NCBI GenBank assembly: GCA_032622095.1
Contig: CP136066.1
Location: 64,508,609-64,572,608, forward strand
Reading direction: 5' to 3'
DNA from: Siphonodentalium dalli
Lineage: Eukaryota; Mollusca; Scaphopoda; Gadilida; Siphonodentaliidae
Length of the DNA: 64,000 nt
The translations under genes were made by a program, and so were the position numbers. How positions within the stretch are numbered: the first letter of the stretch is position 1; each line of letters starts with the position of its first letter. Under the pieces are notes generated by a model that worked only from the letters and a program-made list of their open reading frames with translations, searched no databases and was not told the DNA's origin. Below, one piece after another: positions 44,694-55,425 of the stretch.

Positions 44694-45787
44694 TTTAGTG
44701 TGCCTATCATTTGCAGAATGAGGTCCCCAATGGGCTAGTACCACCAAATTCACCCTCTGTTGACCTCATTATGGATGGCCACGTCTGCTATGGGAGACAT
44801 AGACTCAGATTTAAGTTCCCAAATTGTGAATATTATGATGTACACCCATTGGCAACCTCGATTATGCAATGTGTCGTTTCTGGGGATATAGAGAAACTAA
44901 ACTAAACTAGAGGTGTGACTGTCGCAATGGGACTAAGGATACCCCACGTATATTAAAATACTGAGATGTTTCACAAATAATAAAATAACAGATTCCCAAA
45001 CAACCCTAACCCTAAAAGCTCGGACAAAATTTTGCATGTTGCACAAATGTTATAAGTTGAAAAAGGGGAATAACTCCACAAAAAAGTAGGTCATAATCGC
45101 AGGTGCACAGGTTCACATGGTACTAAATATATGTGCCAAGTTTCAAAAACATTGACATAAAAGTGTAGGAATAAAAGCTCGGACAAAATTATGCATGGTG
45201 CAAAAAAAATTCTAAGTCGAAAAAGGGGGATAACTTCACCAACAAAAGTCGGACAGACGTCATAATCGCAGGTGCACAGGTTCCTATGGTACTAAATATC
45301 TGTGCCAAGTTTTAGAAAAAATTGTCCTAAAAATGTAGGAATAAAAGCTCGGACAAAATTATATATGTTGCGAACATTTTATGAGTCGAAAAAGGGGGAT
45401 AACTCCACCCCAAAAAGACGGACAGACATTGTAATCGCAGGTGCACATGTTCCCATGATGGTTGATGTCTGTGCCAAGTTTCACGGACAATGATCAAAAA
45501 ATTACTGAGAAAAACTCCGGAAAATTTGTGTTCACGGACGACGGACGGACGACGGACGGACAAGTTGATTTCAGAAAAGAAATAGAATATATGTGAAGAA
45601 GTTTCGATAGAGACGATGAGGCATAAGCAGAATATGGTCTATTTAGTGACGCTATCCCGCTAAAACAGAATGAGGTCCCCATTGGGGTGCATTTAGTGAT
45701 GCTAGCCCGCTATGCGGGATAGCGTCACTAAATTCACCCTCTGGGGACCTCATTCCGCAAATGGCAGGCACATTAAACTAGGGCTTG
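44694..45787. mobile_element. hAT-like MITE with nested pearl-like insertion
   Basis: Outer ends AAAGCCTGAGTTTAGTGTGC and a matching right end finishing GGGCTTG, flanked by CTTGTTAA and CTTGTTGG (6 of 8 bases match). The interior shares TGGGAGACATAGACTCAGAT and the AGAATGAGGTCCCC palindrome with the 46035 and 48254 copies. A foreign 0.67-kb block (44906-45578) is inserted. Confidence 0.7.
44906..45578. mobile_element. Pearl-like element: three core repeats then (CGGA)n
   Basis: Three units share GGATAACTCCACC, TCATAATCGCAGGTGCACAG and ATAAAAGCTCGGACAAAATT, and the copy ends in GACGGACGGACGACGGACGG. It is the reverse-oriented relative of 39488-39925. Inserted in the hAT-like MITE. Confidence 0.65.
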
Positions 45788-46034
45788 CTTGTTGGTCTAA
45801 TCCCGATATGGTGAAAGGTCTGTCTCATTTGAGCGGTACACGTGAAAATAGTTACACATTCGCTATACAGTTTATTTCTATAGAGTATATCAATAATGCA
45901 GATCGGTATTTCTCGTACATCGATTTTGGCTCGATCTGAACTGTACATGCTACTGATATTTACGCCCAATTTACCAAATTGTCGACCAAACAAGCATACC
46001 AGTATGAGTATTATTTTTTGGAAACTCTTCCACC

Positions 46035-46450
46035 CAAGTCTGAGTTTAGTGTGCCTGCCATTCGCATAGCGGGCTAGCATCACTAAATTCACCCCTGGGG
46101 ACCCCATTCTGCATAGGCATCAACTGGTATGGGAGATATAGACTCAGATTGAAGTTCCCAAATGGTGAATATTGTGATGTACACCCATTGGGAAACCCGA
46201 TTATTCAATGTCTCGACTTCCAATTTGGGGATATAGAGAAACTAAACTAAAACAGAATGAGAATCTATGTTTCTATACAAATTTATAAGAAAGAAACTTT
46301 CCGGAGAAGATGAGGCCTAAGCAGAATGAGGTCACACATGGTGTATTTAGTGATGCTAGACATTGCTAGCCCGCTATGCGGGATATAGTAACTTAATTCA
46401 CCCGCTGTGGACCTCATTCTGCAAATGACAGACGCACTACACTCAGACTT
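46035..46450. mobile_element. hAT-like MITE
   Basis: Ends CAAGTCTGAGTTTAGTGTGC and CACTACACTCAGACTTG; flanks CTTCCACC and CTTCTACT agree at 6 of 8 bases. The interior is the TGGGAGATATAGACTCAGAT body and the GCTAGCCCGCTATGCGGG palindrome shared with the other family members. Confidence 0.75.
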
Positions 46451-46629
46451 GCTTCTACTATGTACCGTGCTTACTTGTTGCAATATAGTGCGATGGTACA
46501 CACGTGTTGCTGGAAGTCTGTTTGGTATCTCTATCTCCTACTGTGGTACACATGAAATACGTACACGGAAGTACACTAAATCTAGAAATAACAAGAGGTG
46601 TGCACTCGAGTGCTAGCATACCACCACCG

Positions 46630-47205
46630 TGGCAAATTCAACCCGCATTATCCTTAAACCCAACAAAAAAGATTTTTAACTTTAAAGAAAAATTCGGACT
46701 AATAATATCGATATGGTGTCACAAGAAGCTTGTACAGAAAACAATATTCAAATTGGTTCATATTCGTTAAAGTTATTAAGTCGGATAGAATTTTCTAAGT
46801 CAAAATAAGTCGAAAATGAAGTGTAATATTACGAAAAACAGTCTGAGCCAATCCCTAGCCGCATTATGTAGAGAGGGTATTGTGAGAAGCATGTATTCCA
46901 AAAAGTATTGAAATCGGTTCATATTTGTTAAAGTTATTAAGTCGGACAGAATTTTCTAAGTCAAAAATGAGGCGTAACTTAAAAACAAAAAGTCCGACCG
47001 AACCGCAATTATCATCATGTGGAGAGGCAGTCCTAAGGAGATTGCATACATAAAATTATTGAAATCGGTTCATAGTTGTTCGAGTTATGAGGTCGGACGG
47101 ACGGACGGACGGACACACGGACGGGAAAGCGTGACGGACGGACGGACGGACAGACGCAGTCGATCCAGTATATCCCCCATTTCTTCGAAAGTGGGGGTAT
47201 AATTA
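46630..47205. mobile_element. Pearl-like element: three core repeats, (CGGA)n, CCCCCA hairpin end
   Basis: Units of about 165 bp share AAATCGGTTCATA, GTTAAAGTTATTAAGTCGGA and GAATTTTCTAAGTCAAAA. Then come GGACGGACGGACGGACACAC and a terminal hairpin TATCCCCCATTTC / GAAAGTGGGGGTATA. Confidence 0.65.
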
Positions 47206-47420
47206 GGTCACCGAAGTAAACCTTGGACCATGCTTGAATACGCAGAATAACTATTTTAGGAACAACAAAGCCCGCTGGTCCTTCTAAATGTTACTCAGGT
47301 TTTGGTTGGTTCCTTCCATCTCGGACTGATTGGCTGATTCTAGATCCCCCAGGTCAGAGAAAGTGCTATAAAAGACGGACTCAAATCAGAATCTAGGCTC
47401 TTCAAGATTGTGTTTATGCA

Positions 47421-47881
47421 TTAACCCTTTACCCAACAGAACGGCCCTGTGCCAATGCATTCTCTTATATATGCGAGTCGACCATAGGTCGCCTCGCATA
47501 TATAATAGAATGCATTGGCTTAACATATTAAAAATGATAAAATTGTCAAAGAATGTAGAAAAATATTATAATTTTTTTTTTAAATGTAAGAAAAAATTAT
47601 AAAATTGTTAAAGAATGTAAGAAAAAATGGTAAAAAGTGTTAAAAAAAGAATGTTTTTAGGTCAATGCATTCTCTTATATATGGGAGTCGACCAAGGTCG
47701 ACTCGCATATATAAGAGAATGCATTGGCACAGGGCATAACTGTAGCCATCAGAATGTGGTCAATGAACCGGTTCCAATGATATCCATATTTGTATGGTGT
47801 TATTGAGACAGACCGAAGATATTTTAGGCTGTTGAAGCTTTATTTGGGCGTTTTTGGCCGTTTTGTTGGGTAATGGGTTAA
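47421..47881. mobile_element. piggyBac-like MITE with two hairpins
   Basis: Ends TTAACCCTTTACCCAACA and TGTTGGGTAATGGGTTAA, opposite in orientation to the 36964 copy. Hairpins at 47448-47521 and 47666-47737, AT-rich spacer between them. Confidence 0.8.
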
Positions 47882-48253
47882 CTACTGAGTAACTAGTCAT
47901 TGAAAGCACCCACGGCCGTCGCTGCTACCCACATAGTAGTCAGCAACAAAAAGCTGTTACTCACAAAGTGAGCAAGGGGCAATATTAGAAACATTACTCA
48001 GGTCCACAGAACAAAAATGTACCACACACCCCCCAATAATACTTAATCCTATAGAAAGGTATGCATCTTCTTCTGGGATATCGTATCATTTTATTATTTA
48101 TTCAAAGTCCACAAACTGGTTAAAATACACAACAATGACATTTGTTACATAATATATAGGTTGCAAGATATATTATTACTCTTCAATTTGATGCGTATTC
48201 AAGCGCTTTGACAAATCAGATTCAATCGAAAGTAGATGTTTTATGTACAGACA
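47882..48253. other. No gene seen
   Basis: Unremarkable AT-rich DNA between two MITEs. Confidence 0.4.
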
Positions 48254-48707
48254 CAAGTCTGTTATAGCTTATAGCGTGCCTGTCATTTGCAGAATGAGGT
48301 CCCCAGAGGGCGAAATTCGTGAGCGATCCCACACAGCGGGCTAGAATAAGCAAATTCACCCTCTGGGACCTCATTCTACATGGCCTCATCTGCTATGGGA
48401 GACATAGAATCAGATTGAAGTTCCCAAATGGTGAATATTGTGATGTGCATGCACCCATTGGGAAACTCGATTACGCACTGTGTCGTCTGCCAATTTGGGG
48501 ATATAGAGAATTTCAACTAAAAAAGAAATAGAAGCTATGTGAAGAAGAAATTTGATAATAAAGAAACTTTCTAGATGAGACCTAAGCAGAATGAGGTCCC
48601 CAGAGGGTGAATTTAGTGATGCTAGCCCGCTATGGGGGATAGCGTCACTAAATTCACCATCTGAAGACCTCATTCTGCAAATGACAGGCACACTAAACTC
48701 AGGCTTA
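48254..48707. mobile_element. hAT-like MITE, 8-bp target duplication (7/8)
   Basis: Begins CAAGTCTG, with the family sequence GTGCCTGTCATTTGCAGAAT inside the end, and finishes GGCACACTAAACTCAGGCTT. Flanks TACAGACA and TACAGAGA. The body matches the 46035 copy. Confidence 0.75.
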
Positions 48708-49619
48708 TACAGAGAGTGGTTTCTCTTCGATCATTCGGGTCGAGTAGTCAGAGACCTATATATTGTGTAACACTCTTGTGTATGCTGCACGGCGTATGTA
48801 TGGTTAATTTGGAAGTCAATACCTGGCCAGGTGTGTGGGAAACTGACTTGAAATTGAATAGCCTGAGCTATTCCGTTTCGAGTCAGTGGTCCTATGAAGA
48901 TAGATTATATCTTGACCTGTTGTACAGGTCAGTACGTGTACGAATACGATTGTTACACGTGTTGGTTGTGGCTTCCAGATTATCATATATACTAGTTTCA
49001 GCCGGGGATTGAGGCTTGACTTGAGACTCTTGATTCGAACGCATTAGGGAGCAGTTATGATATTATACTTTTCTCCGTGGCCACCTGAGTGTGTGAACTT
49101 GTGTATAGTTGTATAATAAATTTCATCAACGTGTTTCTAAGAATTCCAACTTAATGGTTAGAACCTGTGGGACCAGTAGCCCGAGAGAGTGGTACAATTG
49201 ACAATTCATGAACAATAACGGTATTCTTTATCAACATCATCATTTTGTCAACCAACGCCATATCTAAATCGGCAGGAACACCAACATCATCGCAAATTAG
49301 GAAGAACACTAAATGGTAGGGTAAATCTTCCTAGGAAGTTTTATATATATTCCGGAGTATACAAACAAATGTGACTTCCATTACTCATACGTTATTCTTC
49401 GTGGTATAAAATAATGAATATGGATCGAGGACACTTTCCACTTATTTGATTCAAGTCAAATCAATCTATGAAAATTCCATGTCAATTGCGAAATTTTACC
49501 TCGAATTATACGCTCAGCTGCATAAAAATAAACCACTTTATTATGCTTTATAAACAAATAATATAGACAATCTCCGGAAGAGATACACTATATGTATATT
49601 TAACTCAATGCAAGATAAT
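48708..49619. other. No gene seen; possible LTR-like fragment
   Basis: 48769-49142 begins TGTGTAACACTC, has GTATAATAAATTTCATCAAC near its end and finishes ATTCCA, which recalls a solo LTR, but no target duplication or partner LTR is visible. An open frame at 48716-49012 has no recognised domain. Confidence 0.25.
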
Positions 49620-49815
49620 CCGGGTTCATCCTGGCTGGTATTTATCATGACGTTATAATTATGTATGTACGCATGGTACTGGCGACCGAATTTGGTATCA
49701 TACCCGGGTAGTCAAAAGGCTATCTTCTTCTCCTGGTTTTCTACAAAATATCACGACAGAGCGACGCCGTTAAACAGGAATCACTCGTATTTTCAAACAC
49801 TGGCTTTATATAATA

Positions 49816-50475
49816 CTAGCCGATGAGCCCGACGTTGTCCGGGCTATTCAAAAACCAAATTTCAAGTCGATAGCTCCACACGTTTCCGAGATCTGGTCTG
49901 CGCATGCGCGATGGTTGCGTCGCACGGGCTCGGCGACCCGATAAAAATCGTATCCTGGGCAAGATACATTCACATAGCAAATTACAAGTCGATAAATCCA
50001 CCCGTTTCCGAGATCTCGTCTGCGCATGCGCTGCACGGGCGTCGCACGGGCTCGCCGTCCCCCAAAGACTGACCCGGTGAAAAATTCCCCTGTTCCTAGG
50101 ACATATATGACACAACAACCCATTCTGCCTTTTTAATCGAGATAATTGCATTCCGCGTTTCGTTTTGCATCCGTATTTTACGCACGGGTAGCCGTTTAGC
50201 AGCTTCGATTGTAATAAAGACCGTTGATCATTAAGACCTCCGAATATGGTCAATATAAAGATCGTTAATGCCTTAACCACCCCGAAGTGGCGTTTGCTGT
50301 GATTTTGATGATTGGGAGTGGAGAATCGGTGCTCAGAGCTTGTCCAAAATGCGGCGTCGACGATTCCCGTGGGATTTTACCTTTAGATAGGAAGTTTGGT
50401 CTCGATCGGTCAACCCGTTTTCGATTGTATAAAGGACATACAGACATACAGAGGTCTTCAAAAATATATATGAGA
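49816..50475 (-). mobile_element. Helitron-like (HINE) copy I
   Basis: On the minus strand it starts TCTCATATATATTTTTGAAG and ends GGCTCATCGGCTAG, with the hairpin GCCCGGACAACGTCGGGC seven bases before CTAG, and T follows. Helitron hallmarks are 5' TC, 3' CTRR after a short hairpin, insertion between A and T, and no target duplication. Interior units carry TTTCAAGTCGATAGCTCCAC and TCTGCGCATGCGC. No Rep/helicase gene, so it is non-autonomous. Confidence 0.75.
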
Positions 50476-51092
50476 CTAGCCGATGAGCCCGACGTTGTCC
50501 GGGCTATTCAAAAACCAAATTTCAAGTCGATAACTCTACCCGTTTCCGAGATCTGGTCTGCGCATGCGCGAAGCTGGCGTCGCACGGGCTCGGCGACCCG
50601 ATAAAATTCGTATCGGGGCAAGATACATTCACATACCAAATTTCAAGTCGATAGCTCCACCCGTTTCAGAGATCTGGTCTGCGCATGCGCGAGCCAAATT
50701 TCAAGTCGATAGATCTACCCAGCCCGACGTTGTCCGGGCTCGTCGACCCGATAAAATTCGTATCCGGGGCAAGATACATTCACATAGCAAATTTCAAGTC
50801 GATAGCTCCACCCGTTTCCGAAATCTCGTCTGCGCATGCGCGATGCTTGCGTCGCACGGGCTCGGCGACCCGATAAAATTCGTATCCGGGGCAAGATACA
50901 TTCACATAGCAAATTTCAAGTCGATAGCTCCACCCGTTTCCGAGATCTCGTCTGCGCATGCGCGAAGCGGGCGCCGCACGGGCTCGCCAATACGACAACG
51001 TCGACCGCCTGGTCAAACTACACACACGTACCAAGTTTCGTCCCGATCGGTCGAGAATCGTAGATTTGTATAAATGACATACATTCATACAT

Positions 51093-51145
<53 letters not shown>

Positions 51146-51167
51146 AGTCTTCAAAATATATATGAGA
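50476..51167 (-). mobile_element. Helitron-like (HINE) copy II with minisatellite and (ACAG)n
   Basis: Same termini as copy I, joined to it with no base between (CTAG of this copy abuts TCTC of copy I on the minus strand). Contains about four core units of about 130 bp (AAATTTCAAGTCGATAGCTC … GGGGCAAGATACATTCACAT) and an (ACAG)n tract at about 51096-51145. A further partial copy of the 3' hairpin motif lies at 50720-50740, a sign of internal rearrangement. Confidence 0.75.
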
Positions 51168-51360
51168 TACCCGAGTCGTAATGTCTATCATTAGACAGCA
51201 ATTCATACGTATTGATTTGAGAATATCCCCAATATCTGAAATAGACAGCCAATCACTAAGCAGACCCACGAAGTTGTCGCAGTCGCACGATACTATATTT
51301 ATATATTACTTCAATTTAACGGCCGTAAACAAAATGAATAAAGTCTCTCAACGTGTGAAT

Positions 51361-52390
51361 ATAAGACACAAATAAACTCTATGCGAGAGAGAATTATAAA
51401 TGTATAATTACAACTACATTCGTTTTCTTCGAAATGCGGGCATTTGATTGGCCGAGAGGCCAGCGCGTGACCCGATCTATCAGTGCATAGACGTTTCAGT
51501 AGACGAGTCACATCGCGCAGTGACACTTTAAGTAAAATTGGCGAGTCTATAACTGTCGCCCCACAGGACGTCCCCGGATGACGTGAAAGTTCGGAATGAG
51601 AATTCCATTAGAATTTCAGTGAAAAAATAACTCCAAAACTCAATGCTAGAAACATTTGGAAGTAGTAGTTGATGTCTATATTGCATGTTTCGGATTCTTA
51701 TGGACACTATACTATACATATGTCGGTTCATTTCAGCCGTATTCATGTTTTTGTAACGCTCGACTGAACACTAAAAGTTCGTGCCGCATTTTTAATTTGT
51801 CCAATTTTCGAAAGAGCGTCCATGACAACGTGTATATTTACTGTGAACACAAATGATCATGCATCAGAGTGATCAACAGGCTGATGAACATGGATAATTT
51901 TATTGGAAATAAATAAAATGTGTTACCCGATTACAACCCTATTAACATTTATCTGCTTCATAACAATGGTAATGACATGGCATTTGTCACGAGAACATTA
52001 GATATGATCAGGGCAATTGTTTACAAATTACATCGGCCATCGGGCTCGGGGCTGGTGTTAATATTTTACAGGAGATCGCTATCCAATCGCTTAGGATTCT
52101 ACTCTGTGTGTGTTGATAATTGTTTGGTTGTTATTGAGTCATTTTAAACGTAAATCGTAGCCAAACAAGTAATTTTTGTTATCATGGATAGTTCATTGCT
52201 GAAAATTGAAGTTGAGGTGTAAATATTTATTTTCTGAAAGTTTGCTTGGTGAAGTTGCTCGTTGACAATTTCGGCCAATTTATTTTCGGACCATCAACCA
52301 AATTCGGAGATCGTCCAACGGAAAATCCTGTTTTCTGAGGTGGATTAATAGTAGATAGTTGAAAATAAAGTGTTATCGTTGTAATTATAA
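51361..52390. other. Upstream region of locus C, no gene seen
   Basis: No paralogous match to the other RBR loci over this stretch and no recognisable frame. Confidence 0.4.
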
Positions 52391-52549
52391 GCCATCAACG
52401 TCGTTTTTCGGTTGATCTATGAGCACATAGAACGATCAGTAGACGAATAACATACTTAGTATAATCCGCTTCGCAGAATTATACAGTATGTTATGCGTCT
52501 ACTGATCGATCTATAGGCTCATAGATCAACCGAAAAACGACGTTTATGG
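52391..52549. mobile_element. Large palindrome (about 75-bp arms) upstream of locus C
   Basis: GCCATCAACGTCGTTTTTCG … CAGTAGACGAATAACATACT pairs with AGTATGTTATGCGTCTACTG … CGAAAAACGACGTTTATGGC, with a short loop near TCCGCTTCGCAGA. It lies about 250 bases before the predicted start codon and is absent from locus B. Probably a MITE. Confidence 0.8.
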
Positions 52550-52792
52550 CATATATACACTGCGTGTGTTCGTATACGAATCAGTTGATAGTTCTATCAA
52601 CAAGTTTGAACGGAAATGTTATAAAGATAGATACACACATGGGAATATACTGTATGAGAACCGTAAATGTCACGTAACGTATCAAACATTCAATAGCGGT
52701 TGAATGTTATCTCTTGTTTCAAGAAACAAAATAGCTTTTGTGTACAGGGAAAAACACACATAACACGTATTGTTCAGAAAAGGACTTTAAGT

Positions 52793-53660
52793 ATGTCTTT
52801 TACAACGAGGAATATCAGTGAAAGGGTTCGTTCTATGTCACAAAATTGTCTTCACACTCGAGGCGCTGAGGGAACGACCCAGCTATATACCCAGGAGGTC
52901 ACAGACTCAGATAACGTTCCCGAGAATTCCTGGACTGTATAAAAGTTTATGAACTTAATGGATGAGCGGTTTGCACTCACCGTTTATCCGCCGGAATATG
53001 AACACAATGAGAGCGTCGATGAAGAAGGTAGCCTTGATGACTTCGATGAAGAAGATAGCCTTGATGACTTCGATGAAGAAGATAGCCTTGATGACTTCGA
53101 TGAAGAAGATAGCCTTGATGACTTCGATGAAGAAGATAGCCTTGATGACTTCGATGAAGACTTCGACGAAGATTTCGACTCAGACTTTGAATCCGATATG
53201 GAGACTATTTACCCAAATGACAGTGATGAGGCTATGCCATTCTGTGAACTGTGCGTCGATACAAACGATTCGCAGGAATTGTCATGTTGTCTATATAGAA
53301 TCTGCGATGCAAGCCTTCGGACTTATTTCGGCGTTGAACTCATGGCGGGTAAAGGCAGAATTGACTGTCCAATGTGTTCTAAGCCACTTGGAGATGATTT
53401 CATCGACGGCTACCTTTCAGATGATTCAAAAGTTCGTTTGAATCAAAATAAGGTTGACAGGACTCGGGACCCTAATAAAAAAACGTGTCCAGGATGTAAA
53501 CTAGTGCTAAATGTTTCAAACAGTTCCAGCGGCATGCCTGTTATATGCATCAAGTGTGATTTTCAGTGGTGCTTCGAATGTCATGGACCCTACCATGAGG
53601 GAAAGACGTGTGCGAGTACCACGGGGGAAGGTGATACTCAGGAGATGTCCAGGATGCAAG
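52793..53660 (+). pseudogene. RNF217-like RBR, locus C exon 1 (disrupted)
   Basis: Aligns with locus B exon 1 from MSFTTR onward. Lesions: an in-frame TAA at 52940-52942 created by a small deletion; ICDAS in place of ICDAC, losing a RING1 zinc ligand; and a 47-bp deletion just before RING2 that shifts the frame so CPGC is read as SRMQ. The acidic linker is expanded by a 24-bp repeat. RING1 and IBR are otherwise recognisable (CELC, CPMC, CPGC, CIKCDFQWCFECHGPYHEGK). Translation from a Met at 52949 could still yield a RING1-IBR fragment. The exon ends at the same AAG|GTATTT donor as locus B. Confidence 0.8.
53025..53165 (+). repeat. 24-bp coding minisatellite in the acidic linker
   Basis: GAAGATAGCCTTGATGACTT plus CGAT repeats about five times, coding EDSLDDFD each time. 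It keeps frame because 24 is a multiple of three. Locus B has no such array, only irregular Asp/Glu-rich sequence. Confidence 0.9.
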
Positions 53661-54591
53661 GTATTTATATTCAGCCTGTTCCTTAGCAATAATATTGGGC
53701 TTGTATTCGGACCTTTTATTTGTATACAATTGACATGCAATAGTGTTATTTTAAGTTCGAATTATCTTAATTTGGGACTACATGTATGTACAGACGGTGT
53801 GAGCTCACATAAAAAATGAACATATATATACCCCAATGAAAAATGCCACAACCTACGTTCCTTAGTTGGAATGCTTTTTTGGAAATTTTGTTTTTCTGGT
53901 CGCAAATATTCCAGAATTTAAGAATTGTTTCCAATAAGAATTTGCATATTTTGCGGAATAACTTAAAAGATGGGTCTGTGGACGCCTCTATTGTAGACTA
54001 ATTTAGCTAACAATCTGTCTTCGAACGACAATGTCTGTTCACCTTATTAACTCCGTTTAACGCCATACGCTTTCGTATATCGTACATGCATTATAATCCA
54101 TCTGTATCAATGTGCGGGTATGTTCGGCGATCCCATACATCGTCTGAGCTTTGGAAACTGACCGCGCCTGGAGTTTGAAGTCAGACGTTATCGATCTATA
54201 GACCTGTCGGTTATTGACTATGATACTTCTTTCTATAATATCCACTTACTTACGCACCTATATATACTCACATTACGCATTAAAATGACGTGTTTCATCG
54301 CCAAGGTCAGAAATCATATATTATTGTAGTCATCCCCATTTCGATATCGACCGATGGAACAATCTGCAGTGGCTATATATAGATACACCCAAATTATCTC
54401 TCGTTTTTATCTTTGGTGCTATATTACTTCCTTTGAAAATGGGGATAACTACTTATAATTACATCGTATATACAGGTGAGATGGGCAGTAAGACTGTCTT
54501 TATCATGATCATGCCTACCCCAGACACAGTGTTTATCACTAAACAGTTACTACGTATTATTTTTTAACATTATCACTATGCTATCACTATG
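53661..54591. other. Intron 1 of locus C, no gene seen
   Basis: Its first 250 bases align loosely with the intron after exon 1 of locus B (31154-31500). The remainder shows nothing recognisable. Confidence 0.4.
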
Positions 54592-54937
54592 CTCTCGGGG
54601 TCCAAATAAGCATACGATATGGACTAACAGTACAGGGTAGCAATTTAAAACATGGAAGAAAGTTTATCCGAAATGCTATAAGGTCAATCATATATATTTC
54701 TCAAATTCTGCACTCTTTGTTGTCATAGGAGTTACCAAAGAGACCTCCAGCAACATGTTTGTACTATCTTTTCCTGATCTGATTAAAGTCTCCAGCAATT
54801 CTGATAGGACTGTAGTATAAACTGCCTGACAACTCTACTTTTTAAATAAACACACGGACCCAAATAAGCAACATACAGGGCGGCTACTTTTCTAAACATC
54901 AATAAGTATACGGGTATGCTTATTTGGATCCCAAGAG
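54592..54937. mobile_element. MITE with 24-bp inverted ends
   Basis: Left end CTCTCGGGGTCCAAATAAGC, right end GCTTATTTGGATCCCAAGAG, extended by ATAC / GTAT. About 346 bp. No clear target duplication. Confidence 0.65.
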
Positions 54938-54944
54938 TATTACC

Positions 54945-55045
54945 AGCCGATGTGGTTATGTCGTGGATTTGATCACCGCAGTCTGGGCTAGATGAGGTTG
55001 TCACGGGTTCGAACCCCGACATGGACGAATTCGGGAACGATGTTC
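54945..55045 (+). repeat. tRNA-like SINE head with intact B box
   Basis: CACGGGTTCGAACCCCGACA contains a perfect Pol III B box (GGTTCGAACC) with pairing flanks as in a T-arm. Upstream TGTGGTTATGTCGTGG could be a degenerate A box. Folding into a full cloverleaf is not evident, so a SINE is more likely than a functional tRNA. Confidence 0.4.
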
Positions 55046-55229
55046 AAGCTTGATCTGAGTTGAGGGACATCTCAATGTTCCATTTCGATTGATACACGGT
55101 CATTTCGATAAGAAATGGGAATGTTTTCACAATCACTGCAGTAAGCACATTTGAAGCAATGAACACTCATACTGAGTCCGTTCCTCCATAAATCTGACCG
55201 ATATTTATCTATGTTTTTCTCAATTTCAG

Positions 55230-55366
55230 ACGTATGTACAACGGACTGAGGGCTGTGGACTGCATGTGTGGTGCCAAATTCTGCTATAAGTGTGGAAAGT
55301 CAATGGATAGAACCATTGGAAGATGCAGGAGATGCACATGTGATATAATAAGTAACAAGAGGAACG
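55230..55366 (+). pseudogene. RNF217-like RBR, locus C exon 2 (frameshifted at the catalytic site)
   Basis: Acceptor TCAATTTCAG, donor GTTAGT. Reads TYVQRTEGC, then an 8-base deletion removes the DHM codons directly after the catalytic cysteine and shifts the frame (GLHVWCQILL, stop). The remaining DNA still aligns (TTCTGCTATAAGTGTGGAAA). With the deletion restored in length the exon would keep phase 1, as in locus B. Confidence 0.75.
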
Positions 55367-55425
55367 GTTAGTACTTGCATGCTCCTTATGTTTCTGATTA
55401 CAGGGACGTGGCTAGAGGGGTTTTC

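Larger units (their letters stand above)
49620..51360 (+). promoter_or_regulatory. Conserved upstream block of RBR locus C, split by Helitron copies
   Basis: 49620-49815 and 51168-51360 align with 16910-17260 (for example TCATGACGTTATA, CACGACAGAGCGAC, AATAGACAGCCAA, GTCGCAGTCGCACG). The block is interrupted exactly within its TTTATATA element by 49816-51167. If the block is promoter sequence, the insertion would have damaged it, in keeping with decay of locus C. Confidence 0.35.

Noticed and set aside
48769-49142. Possible solo LTR (TGTGTAACACTC … AATAAATTTCATC … ATTCCA)
   Set aside because: No target duplication, no second LTR and no primer-binding site or gag/pol nearby.
50287-51154. Several long overlapping frames on both strands
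   Set aside because: They translate Helitron-like core repeats and the (ACAG)n tract; repeated peptides such as SIAPPVSEI are repeat by-products.
54945-55025. Functional tRNA gene
   Set aside because: A good B box is present, but no complete cloverleaf or Pol III terminator placement could be seen; a SINE fits better.
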